In this document: positions 37,871 through 49,278 of the stretch, piece after piece
How positions within the stretch are numbered: the stretch's first letter is position 1
Layout: each line of letters starts with the position of its first letter
Assembly (NCBI GenBank): GCA_016748015.1
Contig: JAAOMT010000525.1
Coordinates: forward strand, 173,363-237,362
Reading direction: 5' to 3'
Length of the DNA: 64,000 nucleotides
Source: Geosiphon pyriformis
Taxonomy: Eukaryota; Glomeromycota; Glomeromycetes; Archaeosporales; Geosiphonaceae
The notes under the pieces: generated by a model
Seen by the model: the letters and a program-made list of their open reading frames with translations, nothing else
Told to the model about the DNA's origin: nothing
The model's database searches: none
Program-made: the position numbers and the translations under genes

Positions 37871-39205
37871 GTAACTGTATTTTTTGCCAACCTAAATCTA
37901 AGTATCAGTGTCAAAGTTGGTGGTTTAATGTTTTTTATAATAACAAAATTACAGATAATTGCTTTGGCCTTAAAGTATGTTCTAGTTTCCAGTAATATTA
38001 TAATATATTTAGATAGCTAAGCTGTTTTAAATGCTTGTATTACAGAATTAGATATGACTTTATCAAACTTTTGCAATTATTATTGGCTTAAAAAACATTG
38101 TGTTATAAATTTTATTAAATATAAGAAGCTTACTATTTTCTGGGCCAAAATTAAAATCCATTTAAATATCTTGAATAATAAGTGTACTAATGTACTAGCT
38201 AATTTAGCATTGTGTTTAAATTTATTGTTTCCTTTTTTGTTAAGACAAAATATATCAAAACTAGTAAAATAACAATATTTAAAAATATTTATCATTTTAT
38301 TTACAATATATTTAAAGTTATTTACTATATTTATTAAAAAATTGAATCTGAATCTAGTATTATTAATAAAAACATAATTAGAAATATAGATTGAGTTTAG
38401 ATTTTATCAGTTTGGCATTTTAATTCATATATGACTTTCAGTTTTATAAATAGACTCATTGTTAGTTTGTATTCTTATTTTATAAAGGCTTTATATTATT
38501 GTTTGTCAATTATTATTTAAAAATACTTATATAATAGAAAATATCTCAATGTGTTGTATTTATATTGTAGAAAGATAAATTTTTTTAAATATTCTTTTAT
38601 ATATATTAAGAACTTTATTATTCATTTACATATGATTTAATAGAAATTTATATTGGGCTTGAACTTATTATTATTTTGTATTTTACAATTGTTTTTCTTA
38701 TATGCTTTTAATAATACTGTCTATATTGCTTTGTGTAAAAGTTTTATGTTTAGAGAATATATATAGAAATTATTTTTGTTTTTAATTGCTTTAAAACTGC
38801 CAAAAAAAAATTGTCAAATTGGTATAAAGGTTGAAAATAATTTATTGAACTAAGATGTAGTTGGTAAGAGTTAAATACAGAATAATTATAGAAAAAAAAA
38901 GTATGATTATATATAATAGTTTTGTGCCTCCAAAAATCTGTGAGTTTCCGACTTTGCTTTTTAATAGTGTTGTTAAGTTGCTTAGAATTGTAAAAATATA
39001 TAGTGTTAGTTTTGGTTTTTATAAGCTTTACAGTTTTTTTTTTAGTACTAAGTATATGGTTTTTGTTATGATAGATTTATAATATTGTTCTAATTGGTCC
39101 AAGTAACTGGTTATATATAAAAAATACATGATTTGTGCTTAGTTTAGATTATTTAGTTTGATGTATTATGCTAGGTAATATTTGGGTTTTACTTATAAAA
39201 TATTA
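37871..39205 (+). mobile_element. Older LINE copy, right part, AT-converted
   Basis: It continues the RNase H domain interrupted at 30958: VTVFFANLNLSISVKVGGL, then LQIIALALKYVLVSS (for LQVIALALECVPFSR), and CTNVLANLAL (for NDRANALAKNA) at about 38190. The region matching residues after the 37524 stop of the younger copy is at 38880-39082 (FNSVVKLLRIVKIYSVSFGF for FSAGVVKLLGVAEAFGVGFGF). The 3' UTR is at 39083-39205. Differences from the younger copy are overwhelmingly C-to-T and G-to-A. Stops and small deletions are frequent. Confidence 0.9.
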
Positions 39206-42200
39206 ATAAAAAAAATATTTATTACAAAATTTTTAGTTTTGTTTAAATTTAATTTAAATATAAACATAAATTTGATAATTTTATAAAATTATTTATTTAA
39301 TAAAATAATTTTTTTTAAGAATTGTTAATAAATTAATATTTAATATAAAAAACTTCATAAAATTAAGCACTATTTTTTTTAAGAAAAATAAAAGCAAAAA
39401 ATTTCAAATTTTTATTAAACAAAAAAAATTAAGAATCTTATTATTATTACTTAAAGTATTAAAATTAGACTGTTTTACAAGTTTTTTTAACTTATAATAT
39501 TAAGTATAAATTTTTTATAAAGTTATATTATATTTAAATTTAAAATTACCCATTTTTTTATTAATAATAAAACTGGTTTTTTTATGTAAATATTTTTCAT
39601 ATTTAATGTTTATATCTTTATTAACACTATTATAATAATTATTAACTTTATTATTTTAAAATAATAGTTTAAAACTTTTACTAATCTTAATTTTTATATT
39701 CAAAAATTTAGCAAAAAAACCCATAATTAATGTTTTAGTATTTAGTTTTCTAGTTTTTTTTTGCTTTGCCAAAAACATATACAAGAATATTTTTTTAATA
39801 TTTAAATAAATTCCTATTTTATCTTTTTTTTAATTAAAGCAGTAAGAATAATATTTAATAAATTTAGCTTTACAAACAAAAATAATTTAAAAAAATAGTT
39901 TTACAAAAAAACTGAGTAGAAAAAAAAAGCAATAAATTATTTCTTTAATAACTTTTTGTTCTCTTTATAAATAAAAAATTTATAAAAAAAAAAGTTTTAA
40001 TATTTAAAAATAAAATAATAAATAAATAAAATTAAAATAATTATTAATAAACAAAAAAAATAAAATTCATAAAATTTAAAACAGTAAATATTAATTTTAA
40101 AAAAAACATATAAAAAAATTTCAAAATTTTTTATAATAAAATATTGATTGCTATTTTTATTATAAAAAGAGCTTTAAAAATAATTCTGTTAAAAAAAACT
40201 AGAATTTGTTTTTTTTAGTTGTGGTTATAAAAATATGAGAAAAAAAAGTTAATAAGAACAATTATTAAAAAAATTTAGTTATTTAATTATTATTATTATT
40301 TTTTTAAAATAATATTTGGAAATTGTAAAATTCAATTTTTTTATCTTAATTATAGTATTTTAAAAAATTGATTTGTTTTTTTTTTTAAATTATTTTTAGC
40401 ATTTTTTTCTAATTTTAAAGTATTTTTAAAAAAATTAAAGCTAAAACTTCTGACAAAAAATTGTAAATTTACCACAAAAAATTTAAAACTAAATTTAAAC
40501 AATTAATTTGTAATTTATTTTGAAATAAAAAATTCATAATCTTTATTTTAATTAATAATTTTGCAAATAATATTTACCATTTTTTTACTTGTTTAATTTG
40601 AAAATTTTGCTTAATTAAAATTTGGATAAATAGTTAAATTACAAAGTGATATTTTTGAAATAAATTAATAAAAAAAAATATTTAAATATTATTTGTTGAT
40701 TTTAAAGATTATTAAAAATAAACAATTTAGACAAATTAATTAAGCATAAAACATAACATGTTAAAAAACAAAAGCAATAATTAGTCTTAAAATCCAAACG
40801 CAAATTAAATATGTTAAAACAAAAATTTTCAAAGAAACAACAATTAAAATCTTTAAAATTAAGTATAACAAAAAGATTAAAATTTTTGATTTTTAGTAAC
40901 AGCCAGTCTATTATACAAAATAAAAAATAAAATAAATTTTTAAGGCTCATAAGCAATTTTTATATGTTTTTATAAATTTAAATATTAGTATATTATCTAA
41001 AATACGATTTAATAACACTAATTGTTAATAAGTTTCTAAATGCAAACAGCATATAAGATATTGAATTTTGTCATGAAAAGCCTTTAAAGTGAAAAATAAC
41101 ATTAAAGGTAAAAAAAATAGGTAATTTTCCAATACATGGTAACATGAATGATAATTCATAACCTGAGTAAAAGATTTTTTAGAATAGCTTATTTATATGT
41201 CGGATATTCTGTTTTTTCATACACTAAATAAAAAATACTATTATATTGCTAATTAAGTTAAAATGTTGGATTCTATGCTTCCTTTGGGAAATTGTTTTCG
41301 CAAATATTTGCCAAGCCTTTTCACAAGACGCAAAGCCATCTTAAAAAAACCAATCATCCGATTCACTCTAAAATCATATTAAGGAAAAAACTTGATTTAC
41401 CTTTATTGAATTCAATTTTCTGATTGGGTTGCAGCAATCGAAATTTCTTCGTAGAAAAGAATTTAAAAAGTGTGATTTGTTTAACCTTTTATTTTTTTAT
41501 TAACAATGAGCAAAGAGCCAAAAAAATTTTTAAGCATCTTTCATTTTGATTTTCTGTTTTATATTGAGGGATATACAATTTTTTAATTTTAAATTAGTTC
41601 TTATACTTCAGTTAGAACTGGATGGAAACATTGTAATGAATGTATTAAAAGGTTTTTTGAAAGTTAAATATTTGGCAAGCTGCAAAAACATGAGTAGAAA
41701 TCGTTCGATTCAAATAGCTTAAGGATATCCCGTAAAATCAAGTTTTAGTTTTTATTAGTTGTTCTTTATTTTTTACTTTTCTAAGCTTCCCTCCTACTCG
41801 GTATAATTTTCAAGTTAAAAACCACGATTTCAGATCATCTAATAAATGTCTGATATTAAAACTTTTTTGAATTAAGATTTTGTACTTGCAAATCTGTTTA
41901 ATTGAAAAGGACCGAAAATCTTGTGGTTGAGAATTTAAACTTTACAAGGAGCCGTAGAAAGCAAGGGGAGTACCTTCTCATTTTCATGAAAATACCCATT
42001 ATTGATTCTATTATAGGATAAGGTCCTTCTTCAGCCCAATGTTTTATTTTTGGATCAGCTCATTTTTGCTTTAGCGACTCAATTTAGGCATTCCAACGCC
42101 ATGTTCCAAGACACATATGATAACTCGACTCTTTGAGTTAACTTTATATGCTAAATGCTTGGGTGCACTCAAAAAATAGGAGGGTATCACTAAATTTTTT

Positions 42201-43210
42201 TGCACACAATTGATTTCCCTGGTATCCTTTTAAATATCCAATCTTCTTAAACTTACCATGACGTTAACGCTGCCATATTAGGGAAATAAAATAGGTCTAA
42301 ATTTTACGATCGATGGACAAAACGAAATACATTTTTTCCGAGCTTTTTAATGGATTTTTTGTTTACATTTGGGAAATTATTTTTCATGGTCTCATTCATA
42401 ACTTTGTTCTAGACTCACTCCAAACACTGAGATATTCATTAAAATCTTTTTTCATGGGCGAAACGCGGCCATCAAACATTGAAAATGAAGCACAAATCTG
42501 TATTTTGATCAGAGATGATAGCATTGAGTTTCATTTATTACTGATCATCCAAGGATTTTATTGTGGGCAAAAGCCTCATTGTATCACCTGTTTGATTCAC
42601 AGCTTCTTATGACGTTATGTAATTTCAATAACCATGATCAACAATGAAAAGGATTATGTCATACCTCGTACAAACGTATCATTGTGATAACAGGAAAATA
42701 AATCAGTAATTGTTGAAAGCCCATATATCTTCTGATAATAGATTGAGCGAAGTATCAATTTCAGTAACAATTACCCGCTATTCGAAATTCCAAGAAATAG
42801 ATTGTCATAGGATTTAGACGAAATGACATCAGTGAAGTTTTTCACTTTTGACTGTATTTCTATGATCGACCGCATGCAGAAAAAGGATTCATTTCGCGGT
42901 TGCCTATGTCGTCGATGATGATGATTATGATGTATGACCAGTACCACCGAATTCCCTTAAAAAGGAGGATAAAGTGGACTCACTTTGATTCGCCCCAATG
43001 AATGAGCTTTTTTTTTGTAGTGTGTGTAGCATAGGACAAAGCACATGTGTTTGGACAAATTATGTTTAGGGTCAAAGTTGATAATTTAGGGGATGAATCT
43101 CAATTGTTTGTCTAAGAAAACTCGTTGTTTCAATGTTTCAATCGCATTTTGATTGAGTGATGGGAATGTGGGCTTATTTACCTAACATAATTTTTTTTTA
43201 ATCGAAAAGG
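39206..43210. other. AT desert then intergenic, no gene
   Basis: 39206-41000 is extremely AT-rich with minus-strand T-skew, likely decayed transposon; the 84-codon frame at 40702-40956 is low complexity. From about 41050 composition becomes ordinary. Small frames there, such as a 28-codon minus-strand one near 41344-41260 (MALRLVKRLGKYLRKQF) and a 99-codon plus one at 42313-42612, show no domain. CGTCGATGATGATGATT-type short repeats lie near 42910-42935. Confidence 0.4.
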
Positions 43211-43218
43211 TATAAATA
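43211..43218 (+). promoter_or_regulatory. TATA box of the 43.35-kb gene
   Basis: tataaata, 134 bp before the last base preceding the ATG at 43352, in a local context less AT-extreme than the deserts. Confidence 0.6.
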
Positions 43219-43351
43219 CAAGTCATTCGTAAAAACTGGTCAGCAATAAAATCTTATTTTTGAATATCCAGTAATCCTTCTATAAGTCAGCTTTGAAAGC
43301 TTAACTATCATTCAAAATCCTTAAAAGTTTAAAACATCTACCTAACCAAAA

Positions 43352-43690
43352 TTGGCTCATCTAACAATGGCAACAATTCAATACTCCCGAAGTCAAAAAA
43401 CAACCGCTAGTTCAACAACTTCCAAACCAATTTCTCAACCTCTCACATACATTTACTGCTCTCAAGTTACTGAAGAAATGATTGAATATGCACGTCGAGA
43501 TTATGCTGCACGACTCTCAAGTTATACACAAAAACAATTACGACGTGTAAAAGCAAGTAATCGAATCAACGAAAACTTAAAAAAAAATCGCCAAAATCTC
43601 AAGGATGGTTCAAATGGAAAAGAGAATAGATTAATCAATCAGATGCACCAGAAGACTTTATCTAAGAATGACTTAAAGACGATTAATTAA
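43352..43690 (+). CDS. Small basic protein, function unknown
   Basis: An intact 112-codon frame with balanced codon use, starting MAHLTMATIQYSRSQKTTAS and ending at TAA 43688-43690. A second Met at 43367 may be the real start. No signal peptide or membrane segment. Residues 1-35 are Ser/Thr rich; residues 40-75 (SQVTEEMIEYARRDYAARLS, then YTQKQLRRVKASNRINENL) look like a charged amphipathic helix; the C-terminus is Lys/Asn/Arg rich, suggesting nucleic-acid or protein binding. A TATA box lies upstream and a CT/A-rich leader is present. I do not recognise a family. An intron-free single-exon gene is the simplest reading. Confidence 0.6.
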   Translation: MAHLTMATIQYSRSQKTTASSTTSKPISQPLTYIYCSQVTEEMIEYARRDYAARLSSYTQKQLRRVKASNRINENLKKNRQNLKDGSNGKENRLINQMHQKTLSKNDLKTIN

Positions 43691-44459
43691 GTTGCTCTAT
43701 GATAAAGGTATCTGAGATGATGATAAGAAAGAGATTAAATTTTGGTGGGATATTGATTCGTAAGATGAAAGGTTGTAGAAATAATTCGTTTAAAACTTCG
43801 AATCTCAAACACTTTCACAAGAACTCAAATCAATTCACCGCTTTCATTTGACAAAAAAACTTTTTTAAAATCTTTGGTAGGCTCAAATATAGTTTACCAT
43901 CAAACGCTATGTTAAAGATTAGATTTGTAAATATAATTTGACACTATTAATTATTCTTTCTTTAATTGCTCTTGAGTTGATTGGAGAATTTCTTGGAATT
44001 TGTCATGTTTCTTGAATTATTTTGATCGTTTGTACAAAGAGTTAATTAAATAGAGTTTTAATAAATTTTTAATAGAGAATCTTGAATTTTAATAATGAAC
44101 AAAAAATTATCGAATGTGTTTTTTTAATGAGACTGAATTTTCAATTTTAATTGCAAATTAAAATTGAGTAACATTTTACTGCATAAAGTGTTTAAAAATA
44201 TATAAACTTGACTTTTTAATCTACAGGATGAGGTTAAAAAGCCTTCAAATAATAGGATGTCCTATATATTCACATATGAATAAACTAATCTTTATATATA
44301 TTCAAATTATGATAATGATACCACATAAGAATAAACATAAAAATTATTCATAATAAATTATATTATATATATACGTATTTAAAAAAATATATTACGAAAT
44401 AATGCTTGTTTTCTAATAATAGGCAATTTTTAATTCCACAAAATCTGATAAAGTAAACA
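43691..44459. other. Intergenic
   Basis: No gene seen. It presumably holds the 3' UTR of the small gene to the left; the right part becomes AT-rich with a (TA)-rich tract near 44360-44380. Confidence 0.45.
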
Positions 44460-44462
44460 TTA

Positions 44463-45010
44463 GGATGACTCTTCGTTACTATTATTCCCGCGGTTGTCAA
44501 GATTGCTGGGATTAGTAATATAGGTTTTTGAATTGCTGTCTTGTTCTTTCCCAGTTCTTCTCTTCTTTTTTCCTTTCCTCACCTACTTACTTTATTCTCC
44601 TGTTAAATTTCGAAGTACATGTTCACAACCTTCTTTAGGTTTTTCTCAAATTCTAGTCAAGTCCCGAATGTATTCCAGCAGGGAGAGCATTTGGTTTTTG
44701 AAGACTTTGATTCAGAAATCAAAAGCTTCAACCATATTATTGCCTCCCAGTTCAGTAGTTTGTGCCAAAAGTCTTGGTAACTTTGGGGGAAGATTATCAA
44801 AGTAATTATTGTGGATGTATTCTTGGGTTCTTAAAGGCGGCCAACTATTGAGATTGGTCAACAAAGGATTTGGTCGACTTTTTTTTGCCGAAAATCCCTC
44901 AGGAAGCCCAATTTCTTTCGCACTTGAGCTCTTTCCCCTTTATTTCTCTGTATCAGGGATTTGTTTACATTCTTCATTAATCGTAGGTCATTGTTTGCGT
45001 GGACATGAAA
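44463..45010 (-). pseudogene. Decayed unidentified protein-coding fragment
   Basis: On the minus strand one frame reads as sensible protein despite stops: EIGLPEGFSAKKSRPNPLL, then YIHNNYFDNLPPKLPRLLAQ, GGNNMVEAFDF stop IKVFKNQMLSLLEYIRDLTR, EKPKEGCEHVLRNLTGE, and after more stops DNRGNNSNEESS. At least two stops are TGA where Trp would fit (DF-stop-IK, RI-stop-EK). Plus-strand frames over the same bases (44533-45015) are shadows. I do not recognise the family; a decayed host or transposon gene are both possible. Confidence 0.45.
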
Positions 45011-45068
45011 TTTAAAACTGCCACATCTCTTAGCTCCTTATGTTGTAAAGCCTGGCCGCCCCCAATTA

Positions 45069-46127
45069 CATAGGGGTGACACGACATTATAAAGTCAAAA
45101 TCATATTTGTTTTGATCAAAATGCGTCGTTTTTTGCACATTGACAATTCAAACTTTGTTATCAAAATCATTCTTTTTGAAATTTACCGTAAAATAGGTCA
45201 TGCTAAAGATCTCACAGATTTACAAATAAACTTGGTTACAAGGATGTGGATATGGCTAAAGCAATTGGATGTTGCAAGTCATCCATAAAAAATGCTTTAA
45301 AAGCATATAATACAGGCAAGTTAACAAAAAACGTCTGGAATCTCAACACATTCTCAATACACTAAAACGCTAAGCTACCTATCTAAATAGTACGATGAAA
45401 TGTCAAAAAACTAAAGAAAAATTATGAGCAAAGGTAGTACTGGTCATCGTAAGATAATTACAGAACATATACCAAAATTGCTACTTAACTAGACACAGAG
45501 GGAGTAGACTTTCATATTGCACAATTGACAGACATTTAAAATTACTTGGATATATGAATTATTACGCCAAATGCTCCTGCAAGTTCAAAAGCAGAACGTG
45601 TTAAATGGACCAAATCTTAACTGGAAAACAACAACTTTATTTTTCGATGAAACACCATTTCAACTGTTCCTATACACAATTGAGCATTGGTCAAAGAGAA
45701 AACAACCAATCTGTCCACGACCAAAAGATTTTACAAATTTTTGTAAAAGAAAAACCAGCTTATTTTGTTTCCGGCATATCATATATGCTAAGTTTTATAT
45801 TGAAATTTTCTAACAACATGTTGGAAAAATTAGTGGAATATTTAGGAAGTAGCGCTTTCAACAAGTCAACGATTCCAAGCATACAAGTCGAGTAGCTAAA
45901 GTGTTTCTTGCAAAAAATTTACCCAAAGTTATTGACTGGCTGCCGTGTTGTCGGGATCTAAACTATTGAAAATCTGTGGACAATTGTTGAACATGAAGTA
46001 GAAAAACAAACCAATCAATTTAGATTATAAAGAATAATCGCATAGTAAAATTTTATATTAATAACATCAGTGGCTTTGGCCTTTTTTAACAATACAATTC
46101 TGTATAATCTTTATTGTCACACACCGT
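45069..46127 (+). mobile_element. Second decayed mariner-type DNA transposon
   Basis: The left end, ggtgacacgacattata (about 45075), and the right end, tataatctttattgtcacac (about 46107-46126), are imperfect inverted repeats about 1.06 kb apart. They enclose a broken transposase of a subfamily different from the 9.3-kb element and from the 13.9-kb derivative. Ends are approximate. Confidence 0.7.
45205..46030 (+). pseudogene. Mariner-type transposase remnant
   Basis: Pieces in shifting frames: an HTH start DLTDLQINLVTR (about 45210) followed by DMAKAIGCCKSSIKNALKAY (about 45250-45310); the first catalytic block FFDETPFQLFLYTIEHW, with Asp and Glu intact (about 45637-45690); KTSLFCF (about 45755); the second block NDSKHTSRVAKVFLAKN (about 45871-45925); and the third near VIDWLP...RDLN (about 45935-45965) followed by a damaged NLWTIVE. 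Several frameshifts and stops exclude activity. Confidence 0.8.
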
Positions 46128-47452
46128 ACTATTAATATATTTATTATAATTTATTATATTATTAAAAGCAAAACACTATAATAAAATTAAAATATTATAA
46201 CATTAAATAATAAAACTAGGTTTTTTTTGATTTTTTAGATGTTTTATTATTTTTAGAAAATATTATTTCGATTGTAATCATAATAAAGTTTTCAATCAAT
46301 ATTTTTTTATTTAATGGCGATTTCTAATTATATACATATTTTTACTAAATAAACATAAAACAATTAATAATATTACATGAATAATTATTTATTATTAAAT
46401 TAATTTTGGAAATTTCGATCTGTTTAATTTTTATTGTAAAATTATTCAATTATTGTAACATATATTGTTCATTAATTAATATTTGCTCTAGAAAAATTTT
46501 AATATGCTAGTACATTTAAAAAAAATTGTTTTATTGTTTTATATGTTCTATGACTAATCTCCAAAAAAATCTTGTTTTTGTATAAATTCACAACTAATAT
46601 AATACATAATCATTATAAAATTGCACCTTTAAATTATATCTAAGAAACAAAAAGCTCGCTTTTATAATTTATTAAACAAAAACATAATTAAAAAACACAA
46701 TGATATTTGTAATTAATTTTAAAAATTGCTAAGTGATATTGCTTTAATTTATTAATATTTATTTTTTTATATTAATTTTAATAATATTTTACAGGTTTTT
46801 TATTAAGTTCAAATTAGAATTTTTTAATAATTATTCAATAATTTCAACCTGGTTTGCGAAAAATATTATAGCAAAATAATTATATATTTTAATTATTGTT
46901 TTATTGAAAGAAATATTTATTTTTAATTATATTATAATTTTCACAATATATTTGTAAAACATTTATAATTTATTAAAAGCAAAAAAGACTGATCTTAATT
47001 TGTGTATAAAATTTGTTTTATGCAAAAATTTTTGAAAATAAAACAGAGACTTCTTGTTCGTAATAATGTTTTATTGTGTTCTTAAATAAATTAATAATTA
47101 TTTATTTTGGATATTTGTTTTTGAAATTCATGTAAAACAGTATTTCACAATTTTTCAATAAAATTTAAATCCAAATTACATAATAACTTTTAAAAAACAT
47201 TTGAATTATTTAACTTGTATGCTTGAAATTATTACTATATTAAAGTGTTATTTTTAAGTGTTTCATTAACTTTTCCAATATGTTGTAAAATCTTAATATT
47301 AAACTTGGGATTTATAATATGCAGAAAATCAATGAAGTTATTTTATCTAAGAATATTTGAATATTTTTTTGGTTTTAATACTTAAGTGTGTTTAAAAATA
47401 GTTGAAATAATAGCTTTGATTTGTTATTTCAAATGTGAATTATTTACATTTG
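46128..47452. other. AT-rich intergenic DNA
   Basis: No gene seen in 1.3 kb. Highly AT-rich with no alignment by eye to the LINE or hAT copies. Confidence 0.45.
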
Positions 47453-47510
47453 ATCGATTCTATAATCTAAAATGGTAATAATGTAGAGAACTCATTTTTT
47501 AGATTGAATT
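47453..47510 (-). repeat. Dispersed 3'-end repeat, copy 2
   Basis: Matches 12415-12473. On the minus strand it supplies the last codons (NEFSTLLPF, then TAG) of the adjacent precursor pseudogene, in a different frame from that used at 12.4 kb. Confidence 0.85.
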
Positions 47511-48138
47511 CACCTAGCTGGCTACATAATTCGACTTTACTGTTGCTACCTCCGTTATTGCTTCCTCGATTGTTCTTGTTTTTACCTAAATTATTGTTGC
47601 CATTGAGATTGCCGTTACCAGAGCCAACGTTATTGTTACCATTTTTATTGGAACCAAGGTTATTGTTACCATTCGAATTGCCATTATTGGCGTCAAGGTT
47701 ATTGTTACCTTTGTATTTCCATTATTGGATCCAAGATTGTTGTTGCCGTTTCCATTGCCATTGTTGGGGCCTACATTGTTGTTACCATTAGCATTGCCAT
47801 TGTTGCTGCCGACATTTCCATTTCCATTGCAGTTTCCACTTCTATCACGTTTAATATGCTTAATAGCTTTTTCCAGAATATTAATAACTCTCCAGCCGTT
47901 ATATGGTCTTGTTACCATTGTTATTGCCGTTAAATCCGCCTCCTACATTGTTGTTTCCGTTATTTTTACCATTCTGGCTGCCAATATTTCCGTTACCGTT
48001 ATTGTTTCCGTTTCCTCCGAAAGCACGTTTATCCAAACCAGGCGACCAAGTCCTTGGATCACCACCAATCAAACCATGATCTGCGAGCACCAGTGTGTTG
48101 GCAAACAAAATGCCAAGGCAAATGCTAGTTTTTGACAT
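47467..48138 (-). pseudogene. Secreted Asn/Gly-repeat Lys-Arg precursor, copy 2 (two frameshifts)
   Basis: The ATG at 48138 opens a signal peptide (MSKTSICLGILFANTLVLA), a short spacer (DHGLIGGDPRTWSPGLDKR) and an Asn/Gly block. The frame closes at 47899, where a ~5-nt deletion relative to copy 3 disrupts the NNNRPSYW region. In the next frame the protein resumes as GWRVINILEKAIKHIKRDR plus a second Asn/Gly array (GNGNVGSNNGNANGNNN and so on), until a one-base loss near 47715. A third frame carries NNGNSNGNNNLGSNKNG through GSNSKVELCSQLGEFNLKN to TAG at 47469-47467. Unlike copy 3 there are few Lys-Arg sites. The 3' end is shared with the gene at 12.4 kb, suggesting recombination. Assembly errors in repeat DNA could mimic the frameshifts. 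Confidence 0.65.
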
Positions 48139-48438
48139 TTTTAATTCTTTGAGTGTAAAAGATTTAGAATGTTTAATTTTAGAGCTAGAAACTTTTAGTT
48201 TCTGAATTGATTGTAGAAGAAAGAGAAGCTTTTCTTCTTGATGAGATGGGCGAAAATTTAACGGGAAAGCTTTACTTTTATAAGAAATCGTTATGTTAGT
48301 TTATGATATGTTTTTTTAGAGAAGCAGTTTTGAAAACTGTGGCTTCCTTTCTTCAAAATTCATTTTCGTTAAATTTGACTTTTCATCACTTATTTGGGTA
48401 ATTTTGTGAGAACTCATATAATAAGCCCACCTGTTTTT
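48139..48438 (-). promoter_or_regulatory. Conserved upstream module with TATA box, copy 2
   Basis: Nearly identical to 11079-11378. TATAAAAG lies on the minus strand at 48282-48275, 137 nt before the ATG, the same spacing as copy 1. The module is cut off by the assembly gap. Confidence 0.7.
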
Positions 48439-49278
48439 NNNNNNNNNNNNNNNNNNNNNNNNNNNNNNNNNNNNNNNNNNNNNNNNNNNNNNNNNNNNNN
48501 NNNNNNNNNNNNNNNNNNNNNNNNNNNNNNNNNNNNNNNNNNNNNNNNNNNNNNNNNNNNNNNNNNNNNNNNNNNNNNNNNNNNNNNNNNNNNNNNNNNN
48601 NNNNNNNNNNNNNNNNNNNNNNNNNNNNNNNNNNNNNNNNNNNNNNNNNNNNNNNNNNNNNNNNNNNNNNNNNNNNNNNNNNNNNNNNNNNNNNNNNNNN
48701 NNNNNNNNNNNNNNNNNNNNNNNNNNNNNNNNNNNNNNNNNNNNNNNNNNNNNNNNNNNNNNNNNNNNNNNNNNNNNNNNNNNNNNNNNNNNNNNNNNNN
48801 NNNNNNNNNNNNNNNNNNNNNNNNNNNNNNNNNNNNNNNNNNNNNNNNNNNNNNNNNNNNNNNNNNNNNNNNNNNNNNNNNNNNNNNNNNNNNNNNNNNN
48901 NNNNNNNNNNNNNNNNNNNNNNNNNNNNNNNNNNNNNNNNNNNNNNNNNNNNNNNNNNNNNNNNNNNNNNNNNNNNNNNNNNNNNNNNNNNNNNNNNNNN
49001 NNNNNNNNNNNNNNNNNNNNNNNNNNNNNNNNNNNNNNNNNNNNNNNNNNNNNNNNNNNNNNNNNNNNNNNNNNNNNNNNNNNNNNNNNNNNNNNNNNNN
49101 NNNNNNNNNNNNNNNNNNNNNNNNNNNNNNNNNNNNNNNNNNNNNNNNNNNNNNNNNNNNNNNNNNNNNNNNNNNNNNNNNNNNNNNNNNNNNNNNNNNN
49201 NNNNNNNNNNNNNNNNNNNNNNNNNNNNNNNNNNNNNNNNNNNNNNNNNNNNNNNNNNNNNNNNNNNNNNNNNNNNNN
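48439..49278. other. Assembly gap (840 N)
   Basis: Unresolved bases between the upstream module of copy 2 and the Asn/Gly array of copy 3. It must contain the 3' end of copy 3. A nearby tandem repeat with near-identical units makes gap size and content unreliable. Open frames drawn through the N run are artefacts. Confidence 0.98.

Noticed and set aside
42313-42612. 99-codon plus-strand frame as a gene
   Set aside because: No domain, no promoter or splice support, and surrounding frames equally random; left unannotated.
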